A stretch of 57,045 bases of DNA from Ruminococcus sp. UBA7013 (GCA_002449585.1 DJXD01000136.1:10632-67676); one strand, 5' to 3'; numbered from the stretch's first letter, positions 41,622 through 50,949 are shown. A program made the numbers and translations. The notes: generated by a model not told the origin, from the letters alone.

Positions 41622-41657
41622 CCTCCCATATGCTAGATTTAAAATCAGTATGGGAGG
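41622..41657 (-). promoter_or_regulatory. Hairpin sequestering the PBP Shine-Dalgarno
   Basis: On the minus strand CCTCCCATA (41649-41657) pairs perfectly with TATGGGAGG (41622-41630), which contains the ribosome-binding site of the PBP gene. The 18-nt loop holds a further small self-complementary stretch. Short T-runs follow both sides, so partial termination is also possible. Confidence 0.6.
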
Positions 41658-41714
41658 ATTTTTGATTGTTTATGCAAGGGTTATTTTGATCAGCTTAGAA
41701 TTGACAAGTTTATG

Positions 41715-41993
41715 TTATTCTTCTTCAGAAATAGGTCCCGGGACAGAAGAATGCAGTGCAGATTCCAGAATTTTATAAGGATCTTTTTTGTACAGTTCAC
41801 ACCAGAGATAGAACTCCTGTAATGTCAGGGTCTCAGGGCTTCTGTATCTGCGGCGGGCAGTGCGTTCTGAAATGCCTAATTTCTCAGCAATTTCTGGAAA
41901 ATCCGGCTCGCTTTTTTTTCGCCAGCGGATCAGATTAATTTTGACCGCATCAATAAAACTGTCATAATGTTCGGGATGGTCGAAATGCTTCAT
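41715..41993 (-). CDS. Small helix-turn-helix protein
   Basis: A 92-residue protein starting at ATG 41993, with AAAGGAGGT upstream; the longer frame to 42077 is unsupported. The centre PDFPEIAEKLGISERTARRRYR is a clear HTH, followed by TLTLQEFYLWCELYKKDPYKIL, similar to Cro/C1-type or phage-like regulators. It lies 13 bp after dtd and upstream of the PBP gene. A role in regulating its neighbours is possible but not shown. Confidence 0.65.
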   Translation of the reverse strand: MKHFDHPEHYDSFIDAVKINLIRWRKKSEPDFPEIAEKLGISERTARRRYRSPETLTLQEFYLWCELYKKDPYKILESALHSSVPGPISEEE

Positions 41994-42006
41994 AAAAATA
42001 CCTCCT

Positions 42007-42441
42007 TTATGTCTCAAGCAAAACTGTAAAAGGGCCGTCATTACAGAGAGATACTTGCATATGTGCGCCAAAAACACCTTGCTGAACGGATTTTATCTGT
42101 AAACGAAGCTGATCCAGAAAGATTTGATAGAGCCGTTCCGCAAGTTCTGGATTTCCTGCATGCAGGAAACTAGGGCGATTTTTTTTACAATCTGCATAGA
42201 GTGTAAATTGAGAGATGACTAATATTTCCCCATCTACATCTTTCAAAGAAAGATTAGTTTTTCCTGATTGGTCTGAGAAAATACGAAGTTTTACAAGTTT
42301 ATCTGCCATTTTCCGGGCGGTATCTTCTGTATCATCGTTGCCGACCCCTAATAAGACAACGAAACCAAGACCGATTTTTCCGGTGACAGTGCCATCTACA
42401 GAAACAGAAGCTTCTGTAACACGCTGTATCACTAATTTCAA
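42007..42441 (-). CDS. dtd: D-aminoacyl-tRNA deacylase
   Basis: A 144-residue cytoplasmic enzyme that removes D-amino acids (and Gly from tRNA-Ala) from tRNAs. Family motifs are LVIQRVTEASVSVDG, GFVVLLGVGNDD, LVISQFTLYADCKKNRPSF and the Gly-cisPro end CNDGPFTVLLET. The start is probably TTG 42441, which gives the normal N-terminus and length; its GGAG site is 13 nt away. A longer frame to 42546 adds a non-homologous leader. Confidence 0.93.
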   Translation of the reverse strand: MKLVIQRVTEASVSVDGTVTGKIGLGFVVLLGVGNDDTEDTARKMADKLVKLRIFSDQSGKTNLSLKDVDGEILVISQFTLYADCKKNRPSFLHAGNPELAERLYQIFLDQLRLQIKSVQQGVFGAHMQVSLCNDGPFTVLLET

Positions 42442-42505
42442 TGCTTTTTCACAACTCCTTTGCAGAAAAACGGGCATTTGTTCTCTGTAAAAACTGCTTT
42501 TTATT

Positions 42506-42534
42506 ATTATACCATATTTTTCAGAAATTTGCAA
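42506..42534 (-). promoter_or_regulatory. Promoter of the dtd-HTH-PBP unit
   Basis: TTGCAA (42529-42534), 17 bp, TATAAT (42506-42511) on the minus strand. Confidence 0.75.
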
Positions 42535-42578
42535 GCGTTTTTTCATAATTTAGTGATTTTGACGTAAAAAAATAATAC

Positions 42579-42607
42579 TTGCATTTTTCTTTGAAATATG
42601 CTATGAT
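42579..42607 (+). promoter_or_regulatory. Promoter of the tautomerase-maf unit
   Basis: TTGCAT (42579-42584), 17 bp, TATGAT (42602-42607), followed by AAAGGAG and the ATG at 42645. Confidence 0.65.
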
Positions 42608-42644
42608 AAATAATAGAGCTTGCGAAATAGAAAGGAGCGTTTTT

Positions 42645-42884
42645 ATGCCGCATATTCATGTGAAAATGCTGAAAGGCCGGACAGAAGAGCAGAAAAAAGC
42701 TGCCGCTGAAAAGTTAGCCAATGCATTAATCGAAACAATTGGCTGTCAGAAAGCACATATTTCAGTATCAATAGAAGAATTTACGCCGGAAGAATGGCAG
42801 GAACAATATCAGAAAGAAGTGATGCAAAATCAGAATTTGATTTTGCAACCGGATTATGATCCTAAGGATGTGTTGAAAAAATGA
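42645..42884 (+). CDS. 4-oxalocrotonate tautomerase family protein
   Basis: A 79-residue protein beginning M-P-H-I-H-V-K-M-L. After Met removal the N-terminal Pro is the catalytic base of this family. GRTEEQKKAAAEKLANALIET and the strand HISVSIEEF fit the beta-alpha-beta fold. The start is ATG 42645, with AAGGAG upstream; the longer frame to 42579 includes promoter DNA. It overlaps maf by four bases (ATGA). The natural substrate is unknown. Confidence 0.85.
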   Translation: MPHIHVKMLKGRTEEQKKAAAEKLANALIETIGCQKAHISVSIEEFTPEEWQEQYQKEVMQNQNLILQPDYDPKDVLKK

Positions 42885-43483
42885 GACATGTTGTATTAGC
42901 TTCTGGTTCTCCTCGGAGACAGGAATTATTAAAATTTATCACAGAAGATTTTGAAATTTGCCCTATCAATGCAGATGAGACCGTTCCAAAAGGAATGCCC
43001 ATCGAGATGACAGCCGCTTTTCTGGCAGATCTGAAAGCAAAAGCATGTGCAGATATATTTCCGGATCAGATTATTATTGGCTGTGATACGGTTGTTATTC
43101 TTGATGATGAAATAATGGGGAAACCCAGAGACAGGGAAGAAGCCTTCCAGATGCTCCGGAAATTATCCGGAAATACACATGTTGTCATGACAGGCGTTTC
43201 TTTATATTATGGAAATCAAACTACGGTTTTTACTTCAGAAACAAATGTGAGTTTTTATGATTTGACAGATGATGAAATTAATGCGTATCTTGATACAGGT
43301 GAATCGTTTGATAAAGCCGGAGCTTATGGCATTCAGGGAAAAGGGGCATTGCTTGTTAGATATATCGAAGGTGATTATTTTAATGTTGTAGGCCTTCCTG
43401 TGGCCGCATTGGCACGACAGCTCAGACAGTTTGAAACACTTATTAAAAAGCCTAGAATTAAATTTAATAGAAATGGATTTTAA
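42881..43483 (+). CDS. maf: Maf-family nucleotide pyrophosphatase
   Basis: A 200-residue cytoplasmic house-cleaning enzyme that hydrolyses non-canonical or modified NTPs. Motifs are LASGSPRRQELL, NADETVPKG, IIGCDTVV, MGKPRDREEA and DKAGAYGIQGKGALLVRYIEGDYFNVVGLP (read across the end). Its start overlaps the tautomerase stop. The lipoprotein gene starts one base after its stop. Confidence 0.93.
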   Translation: MRHVVLASGSPRRQELLKFITEDFEICPINADETVPKGMPIEMTAAFLADLKAKACADIFPDQIIIGCDTVVILDDEIMGKPRDREEAFQMLRKLSGNTHVVMTGVSLYYGNQTTVFTSETNVSFYDLTDDEINAYLDTGESFDKAGAYGIQGKGALLVRYIEGDYFNVVGLPVAALARQLRQFETLIKKPRIKFNRNGF

Positions 43484-43484
43484 T

Positions 43485-44078
43485 ATGAAACAGAAATATA
43501 TTGCTTTGCTGCTCTGTATGGGAATGCTGACAGGCTGTTCACAGATAGATAAAAAAGAAGGTTGGCACTGCGCCGCACTTTTGCATAATGTTTTCAGCGA
43601 TACGCCATATATTATAGATCTGGATCATGCTATTGATCAGATGAAAGCAATGGAAACATATCCGCTGAATCTCACAGAAGATTATCAATTAACAGGATTT
43701 TTTGATCAGGATGTGTCTTTAAATCCAGAAAATTGTGCCAATCCCGAAGATGTGAATGATTTGACTTATGAGACTGCAAAATATGGGGATAACTGGTATT
43801 TTGATCTGGATGATCCTGAAAATTATATCAGTAATCTTCCGGCAGATCTGATGCCGGATCTGATCCGGATTACCTATTCCCCAAAAGGAAATATCACAGT
43901 CAATGAACGGGAAGCCATTGTAATTAGTTTTTGCTATCAGAAAAGCAAGCCGGGCATCTCAGATGATGGAATGGCCTTTGTCTGGTATAATGGGCCAGAT
44001 CCTACAGGCGGTGTCTGGAATTGGGAAGAACAAAAAAGTGAAGATGAATTCTCTGGAAAATTTACAGCAGATGATTGA
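43485..44078 (+). CDS. Lipoprotein of unknown function
   Basis: A 197-residue protein with signal peptide and lipobox (MGMLTGC), starting at ATG 43485. The mature domain has DTPYIIDLDHAIDQMKAME, LTGFFDQDVSL, KYGDNWYFDLDDPE and a late WYNGPDPTGGVWNWEE. Aromatic-rich strands suggest a beta fold; the ends look complete. No family recognised. It follows maf directly, and the alaS promoter overlaps its stop. Confidence 0.7.
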   Translation: MKQKYIALLLCMGMLTGCSQIDKKEGWHCAALLHNVFSDTPYIIDLDHAIDQMKAMETYPLNLTEDYQLTGFFDQDVSLNPENCANPEDVNDLTYETAKYGDNWYFDLDDPENYISNLPADLMPDLIRITYSPKGNITVNEREAIVISFCYQKSKPGISDDGMAFVWYNGPDPTGGVWNWEEQKSEDEFSGKFTADD

Positions 44079-44103
44079 CTTTTTGTGAAAAATTTGCTAT
44101 ACT
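44075..44103 (+). promoter_or_regulatory. Promoter of alaS
   Basis: TTGACT (44075-44080), 17 bp, TATACT (44098-44103). The -35 box overlaps the lipoprotein stop codon. Confidence 0.75.
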
Positions 44104-44146
44104 GTATCTGTAGCTGTTTTTATTTTTTAAAATTGGAGTGATGATT

Positions 44147-46777
44147 ATGGAATGGAGAGGCTTAAACGACCTCCGTGAACAGTTTTTACATTTCTTTGAG
44201 AGTAAAAATCATACCAGAATGGCAAGCGCATCCCTGATCCCTCAGGGAGATAAAAGCTTATTGCTGATCAATTCCGGTATGGCTCCATTGAAAAAATTTT
44301 TTCTGGGACAGGCAGTCCCCCCAAATGTCCGGGTGACAACCTGTCAGAAATGCATCAGAACGCCTGATATTGAAAATGTCGGCAAAACCGCACGTCATGG
44401 CACTTATTTTGAAATGCTCGGAAATTTCTCCTTTGGTGATTATTTCAAACGAGAAGCCATTCAGTGGGCTTGGGAATTCTTTACAGAAGTGCTGCAAATG
44501 CCGAAAGAATTACTGCATTGTTCTGTATTTGAAAACGATGATGAAGCTTATGAGATCTGGACGAAAGAAATTGGCGTAGATCCCTCTCATATGGTCAGAA
44601 TGGGCAGAGAAGATAATTTTTGGGAGCATGGCTCTGGCCCTTGTGGCCCATGCTCAGAAATTTATTTTGACCGTGGTGCAGATAAAGGCTGTGGAAAACC
44701 GGATTGTCATGTTGGCTGTGAATGCGATCGCTATGTAGAAGTTTGGAATCTGGTATTTAGTCAGTTTGATTCTGATGGCAATGGGCATTATACAGAAATG
44801 GAACATAAAAATATTGATACGGGTATGGGTCTGGAGCGTCTGGCTTGTGTCATGCAGGGCGTGGATAATCTTTTTGAAGTCGATACTGTACAGAATATCA
44901 TGAAGCATATTTCCAGAATTGCCAATGTAAATTATCATGAAAATCATGATACAGATGTATCTTTGAGAGTGATCACAGATCATATTAGAAGTACAACTTT
45001 CATGATCGGTGACGGCGTTCAGCCCTCTAATGAAGGCCGGGGCTATGTGCTGAGAAGATTGCTAAGACGTGCCGCCCGTCATGGCCGTATGATCGGGATC
45101 AAGGGAACATTTCTGCATGAAGTTTGCAACACTGTGATTGATGAAAATAAATGTGCTTATCCGGAATTAGAAGAAAAACGGGCATATATCAAGAAAATCA
45201 TCAAAGTAGAAGAAGAAGCATTTGCAAAAACTATTGATAAAGGCATGGAATTGCTGACGGATATTATTAATCAGTCTGAAAATAAAATGCTGTCTGGTGC
45301 AGATGTGTTTAAATTAAGTGATACGTATGGTTTTCCGTTTGATCTGACAGCTGAAATTGCCGCAGAAAAAGGCTTTTCTGTGGATGAAAAAGGCTATCAT
45401 GCATTAGTACAAAAACAGCGTGAACTTGCAAAGGCGGATCATAATGCAAAAGCAAGTTCTTCCTGGGCAGATAATTCTATCAAGCTGAATCTTCAGAAAA
45501 CAGAATTTTCAGGTTATCAGACGCTGACAGGTGACGCTGAAATTCTGGCTATTCTCAAAGGCAAAGAAATGACAGATACTGTCAGCGAGGGAGAAGAAGC
45601 AATTATTGTATTAGATACAACGCCATTTTATGCAGAAAGCGGCGGTCAGGTTGCGGATCATGGAAAAATTTATATTGGCGATGATGCAAAATTCAAAGTA
45701 ACAGCAGTAACCAAAGATGAAGATGGGCATTATCTGCATTTCGGTGTGATGAAATCCGGAACATTGCATACCGGGGATGATGTGGAAACAAAAGTATGTT
45801 CTAAATTCAGAAATAAAGTGATGCGGAATCATACCGCTGCGCATTTATTACAAGCAGCTCTGCGGCAAGTACTGGGCGAACATGTACATCAGGCTGGACA
45901 GCTTGTGAATGAAAAAGCCTGTCGATTTGATTTTTCACATTTCAGTGCCATGACACCAGAAGAAATTCAGAAAACAGAATCCCTTGTCAATACTTGGATT
46001 CTGGAAGCAATTCCGGTAGAAGTCAATGAAATGCCCATTGATGAAGCAAGAAAACTCGGAGCGATAGCATTATTTGGGGAAAAATATGGCAGTATTGTCC
46101 GTGTTGTTAAGGCTGGATCTGTTTCTGTTGAATTCTGCGGCGGTACACATGTGAAGAATACGGCAAATATCGGATTATTCAGAATCATTTCTGAAAATTC
46201 TGTTGCATCTGGTTTTAGAAGAATTGAAGCCGTCACAGGGGAAGGCGTTTTAGATCTGATTTATTCTATGCAGAATACGATCAATGAAAGCGCAAAGGCA
46301 TTGAAGCTGAATAATCCGGCAGAATTGCCTGCAAAATGTATTGCTTTGACCGCACAGCTCAAAGAAACAGAAAAAACCGTTGAAACGCTTCGGCAGAAAA
46401 TGGCTGGCAATGCGCTGGATGATATTTTGAAATCAGCAAAAATTGTGAATGGCATAGAAATCGTATCTGCTCCGGTACAGAATGCAAATGCTGATCTTCT
46501 CCGCAAGATGGGCGATCAGATCAAGAGTACAGACAAGCCTTTGATTGCCGTATTGGCCGGAGTTGGCGGTGAAAAGGGACAGCTCTATTGTGTCTGCACA
46601 AAGGCCGCACAGGAAAAGGGCGCACATGCCGGAAAGATTGTACAGAAAGTATCTGCATTGACAGAAGGCAAAGGCGGCGGACGGCCTGATAGTGCTATGG
46701 CTGGAATTGGCAACATGGCGTTGACAGATAAGGCTTTACATGCGCTAGAAAGCATTGTTGCTGAACTGATAAAATAA
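44147..46777 (+). CDS. alaS: Alanyl-tRNA synthetase
   Basis: An 876-residue class II synthetase. The catalytic core has FFESKNHTRMASASLIPQGD, RVTTCQKCIRTPDIENVG and GMGLERLACVMQG. The editing domain has NHTAAHLL and the zinc-binding CGGTHVKNT. The C-terminal domain (GKGGGRPDSAMAG) is of DHHA1 type. The start is ATG 44147, eight nt after GGAG; GTG 44138 lies inside that site. The Cys-rich HVGCECDRYVEVWN stretch is normal for the family. Confidence 0.97.
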   Translation: MEWRGLNDLREQFLHFFESKNHTRMASASLIPQGDKSLLLINSGMAPLKKFFLGQAVPPNVRVTTCQKCIRTPDIENVGKTARHGTYFEMLGNFSFGDYFKREAIQWAWEFFTEVLQMPKELLHCSVFENDDEAYEIWTKEIGVDPSHMVRMGREDNFWEHGSGPCGPCSEIYFDRGADKGCGKPDCHVGCECDRYVEVWNLVFSQFDSDGNGHYTEMEHKNIDTGMGLERLACVMQGVDNLFEVDTVQNIMKHISRIANVNYHENHDTDVSLRVITDHIRSTTFMIGDGVQPSNEGRGYVLRRLLRRAARHGRMIGIKGTFLHEVCNTVIDENKCAYPELEEKRAYIKKIIKVEEEAFAKTIDKGMELLTDIINQSENKMLSGADVFKLSDTYGFPFDLTAEIAAEKGFSVDEKGYHALVQKQRELAKADHNAKASSSWADNSIKLNLQKTEFSGYQTLTGDAEILAILKGKEMTDTVSEGEEAIIVLDTTPFYAESGGQVADHGKIYIGDDAKFKVTAVTKDEDGHYLHFGVMKSGTLHTGDDVETKVCSKFRNKVMRNHTAAHLLQAALRQVLGEHVHQAGQLVNEKACRFDFSHFSAMTPEEIQKTESLVNTWILEAIPVEVNEMPIDEARKLGAIALFGEKYGSIVRVVKAGSVSVEFCGGTHVKNTANIGLFRIISENSVASGFRRIEAVTGEGVLDLIYSMQNTINESAKALKLNNPAELPAKCIALTAQLKETEKTVETLRQKMAGNALDDILKSAKIVNGIEIVSAPVQNANADLLRKMGDQIKSTDKPLIAVLAGVGGEKGQLYCVCTKAAQEKGAHAGKIVQKVSALTEGKGGGRPDSAMAGIGNMALTDKALHALESIVAELIK

Positions 46778-46781
46778 AATT

Positions 46782-46834
46782 ATCAATGGGTTAAAGCAGC
46801 GTTCCGGTTTTTGCCGGAACGGAACGCCCTTGAT
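46782..46834 (+). other. Large imperfect hairpin between alaS and hinT
   Basis: CGTTCCGG (46800-46807) and CCGGAACG (46814-46821) form a perfect 8-bp stem, and ATCAA/TTGAT can close an outer helix. No T-run follows, so termination is doubtful; transcript processing is an alternative. Confidence 0.45.
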
Positions 46835-46869
46835 TAATTAAGAAAAATTAATATATCAGGAGGATTTTA

Positions 46870-47223
46870 ATGATGGATAAAGATTGTTTATTCTGTAAAA
46901 TCATTGCAGGGGAAATCCCATCTGCAAAAGTGTATGAAGATGATTATGTCTATGCATTCAAAGATGTGAATCCGATTGCACCCACGCATTATTTATTTGT
47001 ACCTAAGACACATATCTGCTGTGCCAAAAAAATCAATGCGGAAAATTCGCAGTATGTGGCAAAGATTTTCGAAGCCATCGCAAAGACAGCAGAAACAGAA
47101 AAGATTGACAGCTATCGGATTATTAATAATTGCGGCGAAGAGGCTGGCCAGAGCGTTATGCATTTGCATTTCCACATGATGGCAGGTGTAAAAATGGGCT
47201 GGGGCAAGCATTCTCTTGGATGA
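46870..47223 (+). CDS. hinT: HIT-family nucleotide hydrolase (HinT-like)
   Basis: A 117-residue cytoplasmic protein with CLFCKIIAGEIPSAKVYEDD, DVNPIAPTHYLFVPK and the triad HLHFHMM. It hydrolyses purine nucleoside phosphoramidates. The start follows AGGAGG. It lies 9 bp before the phosphoribosyltransferase gene and opens a run of closely spaced genes up to 53965. Confidence 0.92.
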   Translation: MMDKDCLFCKIIAGEIPSAKVYEDDYVYAFKDVNPIAPTHYLFVPKTHICCAKKINAENSQYVAKIFEAIAKTAETEKIDSYRIINNCGEEAGQSVMHLHFHMMAGVKMGWGKHSLG

Positions 47224-47231
47224 GGTGAATT

Positions 47232-47774
47232 ATGGCTGAATACTATGAAATGCAGATTGCCGGATTGACCAGAAAACTCCGGCTTTGTCCCGTAAATGAA
47301 ACATTAGAAATTGCCGCTTTTATCATGTTTTCAGATGTGGAAATCACAGTAGCAACGGCAAAGGCATTATTAGAAAAATGCCCGGAATTTGATATGCTTC
47401 TGACGGCGGAAACAAAAGGCATTCCGCTGGCATTTGAAATGGCACGGCAGAGCGGAAAAAATTATGTTGTGGCCAGAAAATCCGTCAAACTCTATATGCA
47501 GGATGTTGTTTCTGTTGCAGTGAAATCTATCACAACGGCAAATGAACAGGTTTTGTATCTTGATGGCGAAAATGCCGGATTGCTGAAAGATAAAAAAGTG
47601 CTGATTATTGATGATGTAATCAGTACGGGAGAATCTCTCCAGGCTATGGAATATCTTGTTCAGAAAGCAGGCGGAAAGATTGCCGGAAAAGCAGCTGTAT
47701 TAGCTGAGGGCGATGCTGCGGACAGATCAGATATTATTTATCTTGAAAAACTGCCGTTATTTTTCAAAGATTAA
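47232..47774 (+). CDS. Phosphoribosyltransferase (adenine PRTase-like)
   Basis: A 180-residue type I PRTase with the intact PRPP motif VLIIDDVISTGESL and a purine-binding-like LLTAETKGIPLAFEMARQSGKNYVVARKS. The order of motifs resembles adenine or xanthine PRTases, so purine salvage is likely. It sits between hinT and comEC with 8-bp and 6-bp gaps. Confidence 0.85.
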   Translation: MAEYYEMQIAGLTRKLRLCPVNETLEIAAFIMFSDVEITVATAKALLEKCPEFDMLLTAETKGIPLAFEMARQSGKNYVVARKSVKLYMQDVVSVAVKSITTANEQVLYLDGENAGLLKDKKVLIIDDVISTGESLQAMEYLVQKAGGKIAGKAAVLAEGDAADRSDIIYLEKLPLFFKD

Positions 47775-47780
47775 ACAGCG

Positions 47781-49862
47781 ATGAAAAGACCAGCTCTTTT
47801 TATTGGCTTTGGTTATATACTGGGCTTGCTGATTGCATCAAAATTTGATCTGCTGTCATTGGGTGTGATTGTTCTGATAGCATTAAGTATTGTTCTGTAT
47901 CGGAGAGCTGTCTGGAAATATGTATTAATCAGCACGCTGTCATGCCTGATAGCGTGCTGTAGTTATTGGCATCATGAAGATAATACCATCCGGAAGCAGG
48001 AACAATTTGCAGGACAGCAAATGATTTTTACAGGACAGATCACAGAAAAAACAGTTTATCAGAATCGTTATGCAGAATATATTCTGAATGGCAAGATAGA
48101 GGGAGTATCTGTCAGGATAGAATTATTTACAGAAGAAATAGAGCCGGATTATGGGGATATTCTTGTCATAACGGGAATATTAAACCGGATTACATCAGAT
48201 TATCTATTTGACAATGCGAATCATTGCAAGGCGGAAAATGTATTTTTATGTTTTGATAATGAAGCAGAGATTGAAGAAATCCGCCCAATGGAACAGCGGA
48301 CGCTGAGAAAGATAATTTATGATTGGCGGAAACGCATGACAGAACAGATTATTTCAGGAATGGGAACGGATACCGGTGCATGTCTGACAGGCATGCTATT
48401 CGGTGATAAATCTGGAATGCGGCACAGCATGAAAACTGCGCTTTATCGCTCAGGGATCGGGCATATTCTGGCAGTATCAGGACTGCATCTTGATTTTCTG
48501 GCATTATGTGCAGGATGGATTTTGAAAAAATGCAAAGCAGGCCGAAAGCTGATTTTTGCTGTAACAGGGATATTATGCATATTATTCATGCTTTGCGCTG
48601 GAGAGACAGTATCCGTCAAAAGAGCATGTATTATGATCTTGATTTCTCAAAGTGCAAAATTATGCTTCCGTCAGTCAAATAGTTTTAATTCACTGGGGAT
48701 TGCAATGCTGATTCTTGGAATAGAAAATCCATTTGTGATTCATAATGCAGCATTTTGGCTTTCCTGTTCCGGTGCGTTCGGAATGGGGACAGTAGCCGCA
48801 TATATGACAAAGAATATCAGATATGATATTTTGAAAAACAGTATCAGCTGTATTCTTGTGTTTTTGACAGTGCTTCCTGTGAGTGCCATATATTTCAAAG
48901 AAATATCGCTGATTTCACCTTTGACAAATCTTTTACTTGTGCCGTTCTGTATGTTAGCGTTATTGATGGGAGTACTGGCGATCTGTACAGGAGGTACAGG
49001 AATGATTGCAGGTTATTGCCTGTCTTTGGCCGATTTCCTGATAGAGCTGATCTTGAAAATTGCCAGCTGGCTTGCCGGATTTTCATGGACACATGTTTCT
49101 TCTGACAGCGATTTGTTCCGGATTGCATTGGAAATAGGTGGAATCAGTATTCTGTTTTGTCATATTTTGATCAGAAAGCGAAAATTTACAGGTATCATGA
49201 TCGCTTGTGTATGCATGATTACAGGAATAGCGGAGAATCTGGAAAGAATCTATCATAAAGATGATTTGAAAATTGCAGTGCTGGGAACAGGAAATCATTG
49301 TCTGATTGCCGTTCAAAAAGATACAGATGCTGTATTATTTGACATGACAGGAGAATCACATGCCGCTGATTATGCAGCTACTTATCTGACAGGTGTGAAT
49401 CATCTCGAAGGGTTATATTTATATCAGCCCAAAGAAAAAAGCATTCAGAGATATGCAGAATATTTTGCTTTTCTGTTGCCGGAATCACTTTGGCTGATGC
49501 AGGATACAGATCAGAAATTATCATCTTTGCCGGGCTGTCCGATGCATATCACAGATGAAAAAGAATTTTTATTTCATGGTGCAAAAATTCATGTTTCAGA
49601 GAAACAACTCATGATTGCATATGCAGGGCTGGAATATATCTGTACAAATGAAAAAAACGTTATTTCAGGTGCTCCGGATCTGCTTACGGTCTATGGAAAA
49701 TGTGAGGGTGTTCTTCCAGACTGCGGCTTTTTGGTGATTCTTGATCAAAATACCTGTTATCTTCCAGATTTATATACTTTCGTTCATGAAAATAATTTAG
49801 AAATCACCATTGCAAAAAACGGCACTTGCCGGGTAAGGAGATTATATGTCAATTCTGAATGA
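47781..49862 (+). CDS. comEC: ComEC-type DNA uptake channel
   Basis: A 693-residue membrane protein. It has an N-terminal helix pair, an OB-like outer segment (~60-150) and the competence block LTGMLFGDKSGM plus GIGHILAVSGLHLDFL, followed by many helices (to ~490). A C-terminal metallo-beta-lactamase-like part has lost the HxHxxD motif (HCLIAVQKDTDAVLFDMTG). ComEC moves one DNA strand into the cell. Together with comEA and comFC elsewhere in the window it suggests a competence system. It overlaps holA by 17 bp. Confidence 0.9.
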   Translation: MKRPALFIGFGYILGLLIASKFDLLSLGVIVLIALSIVLYRRAVWKYVLISTLSCLIACCSYWHHEDNTIRKQEQFAGQQMIFTGQITEKTVYQNRYAEYILNGKIEGVSVRIELFTEEIEPDYGDILVITGILNRITSDYLFDNANHCKAENVFLCFDNEAEIEEIRPMEQRTLRKIIYDWRKRMTEQIISGMGTDTGACLTGMLFGDKSGMRHSMKTALYRSGIGHILAVSGLHLDFLALCAGWILKKCKAGRKLIFAVTGILCILFMLCAGETVSVKRACIMILISQSAKLCFRQSNSFNSLGIAMLILGIENPFVIHNAAFWLSCSGAFGMGTVAAYMTKNIRYDILKNSISCILVFLTVLPVSAIYFKEISLISPLTNLLLVPFCMLALLMGVLAICTGGTGMIAGYCLSLADFLIELILKIASWLAGFSWTHVSSDSDLFRIALEIGGISILFCHILIRKRKFTGIMIACVCMITGIAENLERIYHKDDLKIAVLGTGNHCLIAVQKDTDAVLFDMTGESHAADYAATYLTGVNHLEGLYLYQPKEKSIQRYAEYFAFLLPESLWLMQDTDQKLSSLPGCPMHITDEKEFLFHGAKIHVSEKQLMIAYAGLEYICTNEKNVISGAPDLLTVYGKCEGVLPDCGFLVILDQNTCYLPDLYTFVHENNLEITIAKNGTCRVRRLYVNSE

Positions 49863-50883
49863 AAAAGATTTGCAGATGCAAATCAAAACAGGACAGTTTT
49901 CAAATCTATATTATTTCTATGGGGAAGATTCTGTAGCCGTCAAAAGATGCACAGATAGAATGATCAAGGCTATGGGCGGCATGACAGAGATCACAAAGCT
50001 TGACGGCTCTAATCTGAATTTTAGTCAGCTTGCGGATGAAGCAGAATTATGCCCTATGTTTGCAGAATATAATTGCATTTATATTCATGACTGCAATGCA
50101 GAAGCATTCAAAGAAAGTGAGCGAAAAGCATTGATGCAGATTTTAGAACAGGTATCTGATCAAACCATCTTGCTTTTTGATGTTACTGGCTTTGATATTT
50201 ATGGCGGTAAAAATGGGAAAAATAAAAAGCCTACAGCAAAAAATAAGAAAATTATTGATTATATTGCTAAAAATGGAACAGTGTGCTGTCTGGATCTGAA
50301 AAATCCTGCACAATTGGCAGGGGATATTATTGCCGCAACCAAAAAGCGAGGCTGTATGATCGAGCGGCCTGCCGCTCAGCTATTGGCTATATTATGCAAT
50401 TGTCAGACGCTCATGATCCGGAATGAACTTGATAAATTATGCAGTTTTATCAATGGCGGCATGATTACAGAACAAATGATTCAAGATATGGTAGCACCTC
50501 AGCTGGATAAAAATGTTTATGCATTGACAACCGCTGTCATTCGGCATAGAGCCGCAGATGCTATGCGAGCGGTTAATGAGCTGATGTCCCTCCGGGTAGA
50601 AATGCCTTATCTGATGGCGGCCGTATCCGGGAGTCTGATAGATGTGCAAAGAGCCGCCGCCGCTCGGAAAGCGGGAAAAACCGTGCAGGATGTCATGCAT
50701 GATTTTGATTATAAATTTAGCTATTCTGTAGAGAGAGCATTTCGTGACAGTGTAGGAGAATCGCCGGAACATATTGCAAAATGTCTGCGTCTGCTGTGCG
50801 ATGCGGAAAAACAGATGCATTCCGGCATGATGGATGAACGAGTATTATTTGAAAAAACAGTGATCGAAATGCTGCGGAGGTAA
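49846..50883 (+). CDS. holA: DNA polymerase III delta subunit
   Basis: A 345-residue clamp-loader subunit: YYFYGEDSVAVKRC at the start, LCPMFAEYNCIYIHDC, a Lys-rich stretch NGKNKKPTAKNKK, and the collar region LMAAVSGSLIDVQRAAAARKAGK. It opens the sliding clamp at the replication fork. Its place after comEC is the common Firmicutes arrangement. The start lies inside the comEC end. Confidence 0.92.
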   Translation: MSILNEKDLQMQIKTGQFSNLYYFYGEDSVAVKRCTDRMIKAMGGMTEITKLDGSNLNFSQLADEAELCPMFAEYNCIYIHDCNAEAFKESERKALMQILEQVSDQTILLFDVTGFDIYGGKNGKNKKPTAKNKKIIDYIAKNGTVCCLDLKNPAQLAGDIIAATKKRGCMIERPAAQLLAILCNCQTLMIRNELDKLCSFINGGMITEQMIQDMVAPQLDKNVYALTTAVIRHRAADAMRAVNELMSLRVEMPYLMAAVSGSLIDVQRAAAARKAGKTVQDVMHDFDYKFSYSVERAFRDSVGESPEHIAKCLRLLCDAEKQMHSGMMDERVLFEKTVIEMLRR

Positions 50884-50885
50884 TT

Positions 50886-50948
50886 ATGCTGAAATATGAG
50901 TTTATCAATTTTAAATATAAATCTGAAATGAAGAAGGTTGATTTGTGA
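50886..50948 (+). CDS. 20-residue micro-ORF coupled to rnmV
   Basis: ATG 50886 is preceded by GGAGGTAATT, a near-ideal ribosome-binding site formed by the end of holA. The frame encodes MLKYEFINFKYKSEMKKVDL and ends at TGA 50946-50948, one base before the rnmV ATG. The rnmV start has only a poor site of its own, so ribosomes finishing here probably re-initiate. It may be a real peptide or only a coupling device. Confidence 0.5.
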   Translation: MLKYEFINFKYKSEMKKVDL

Positions 50949-50949
50949 T

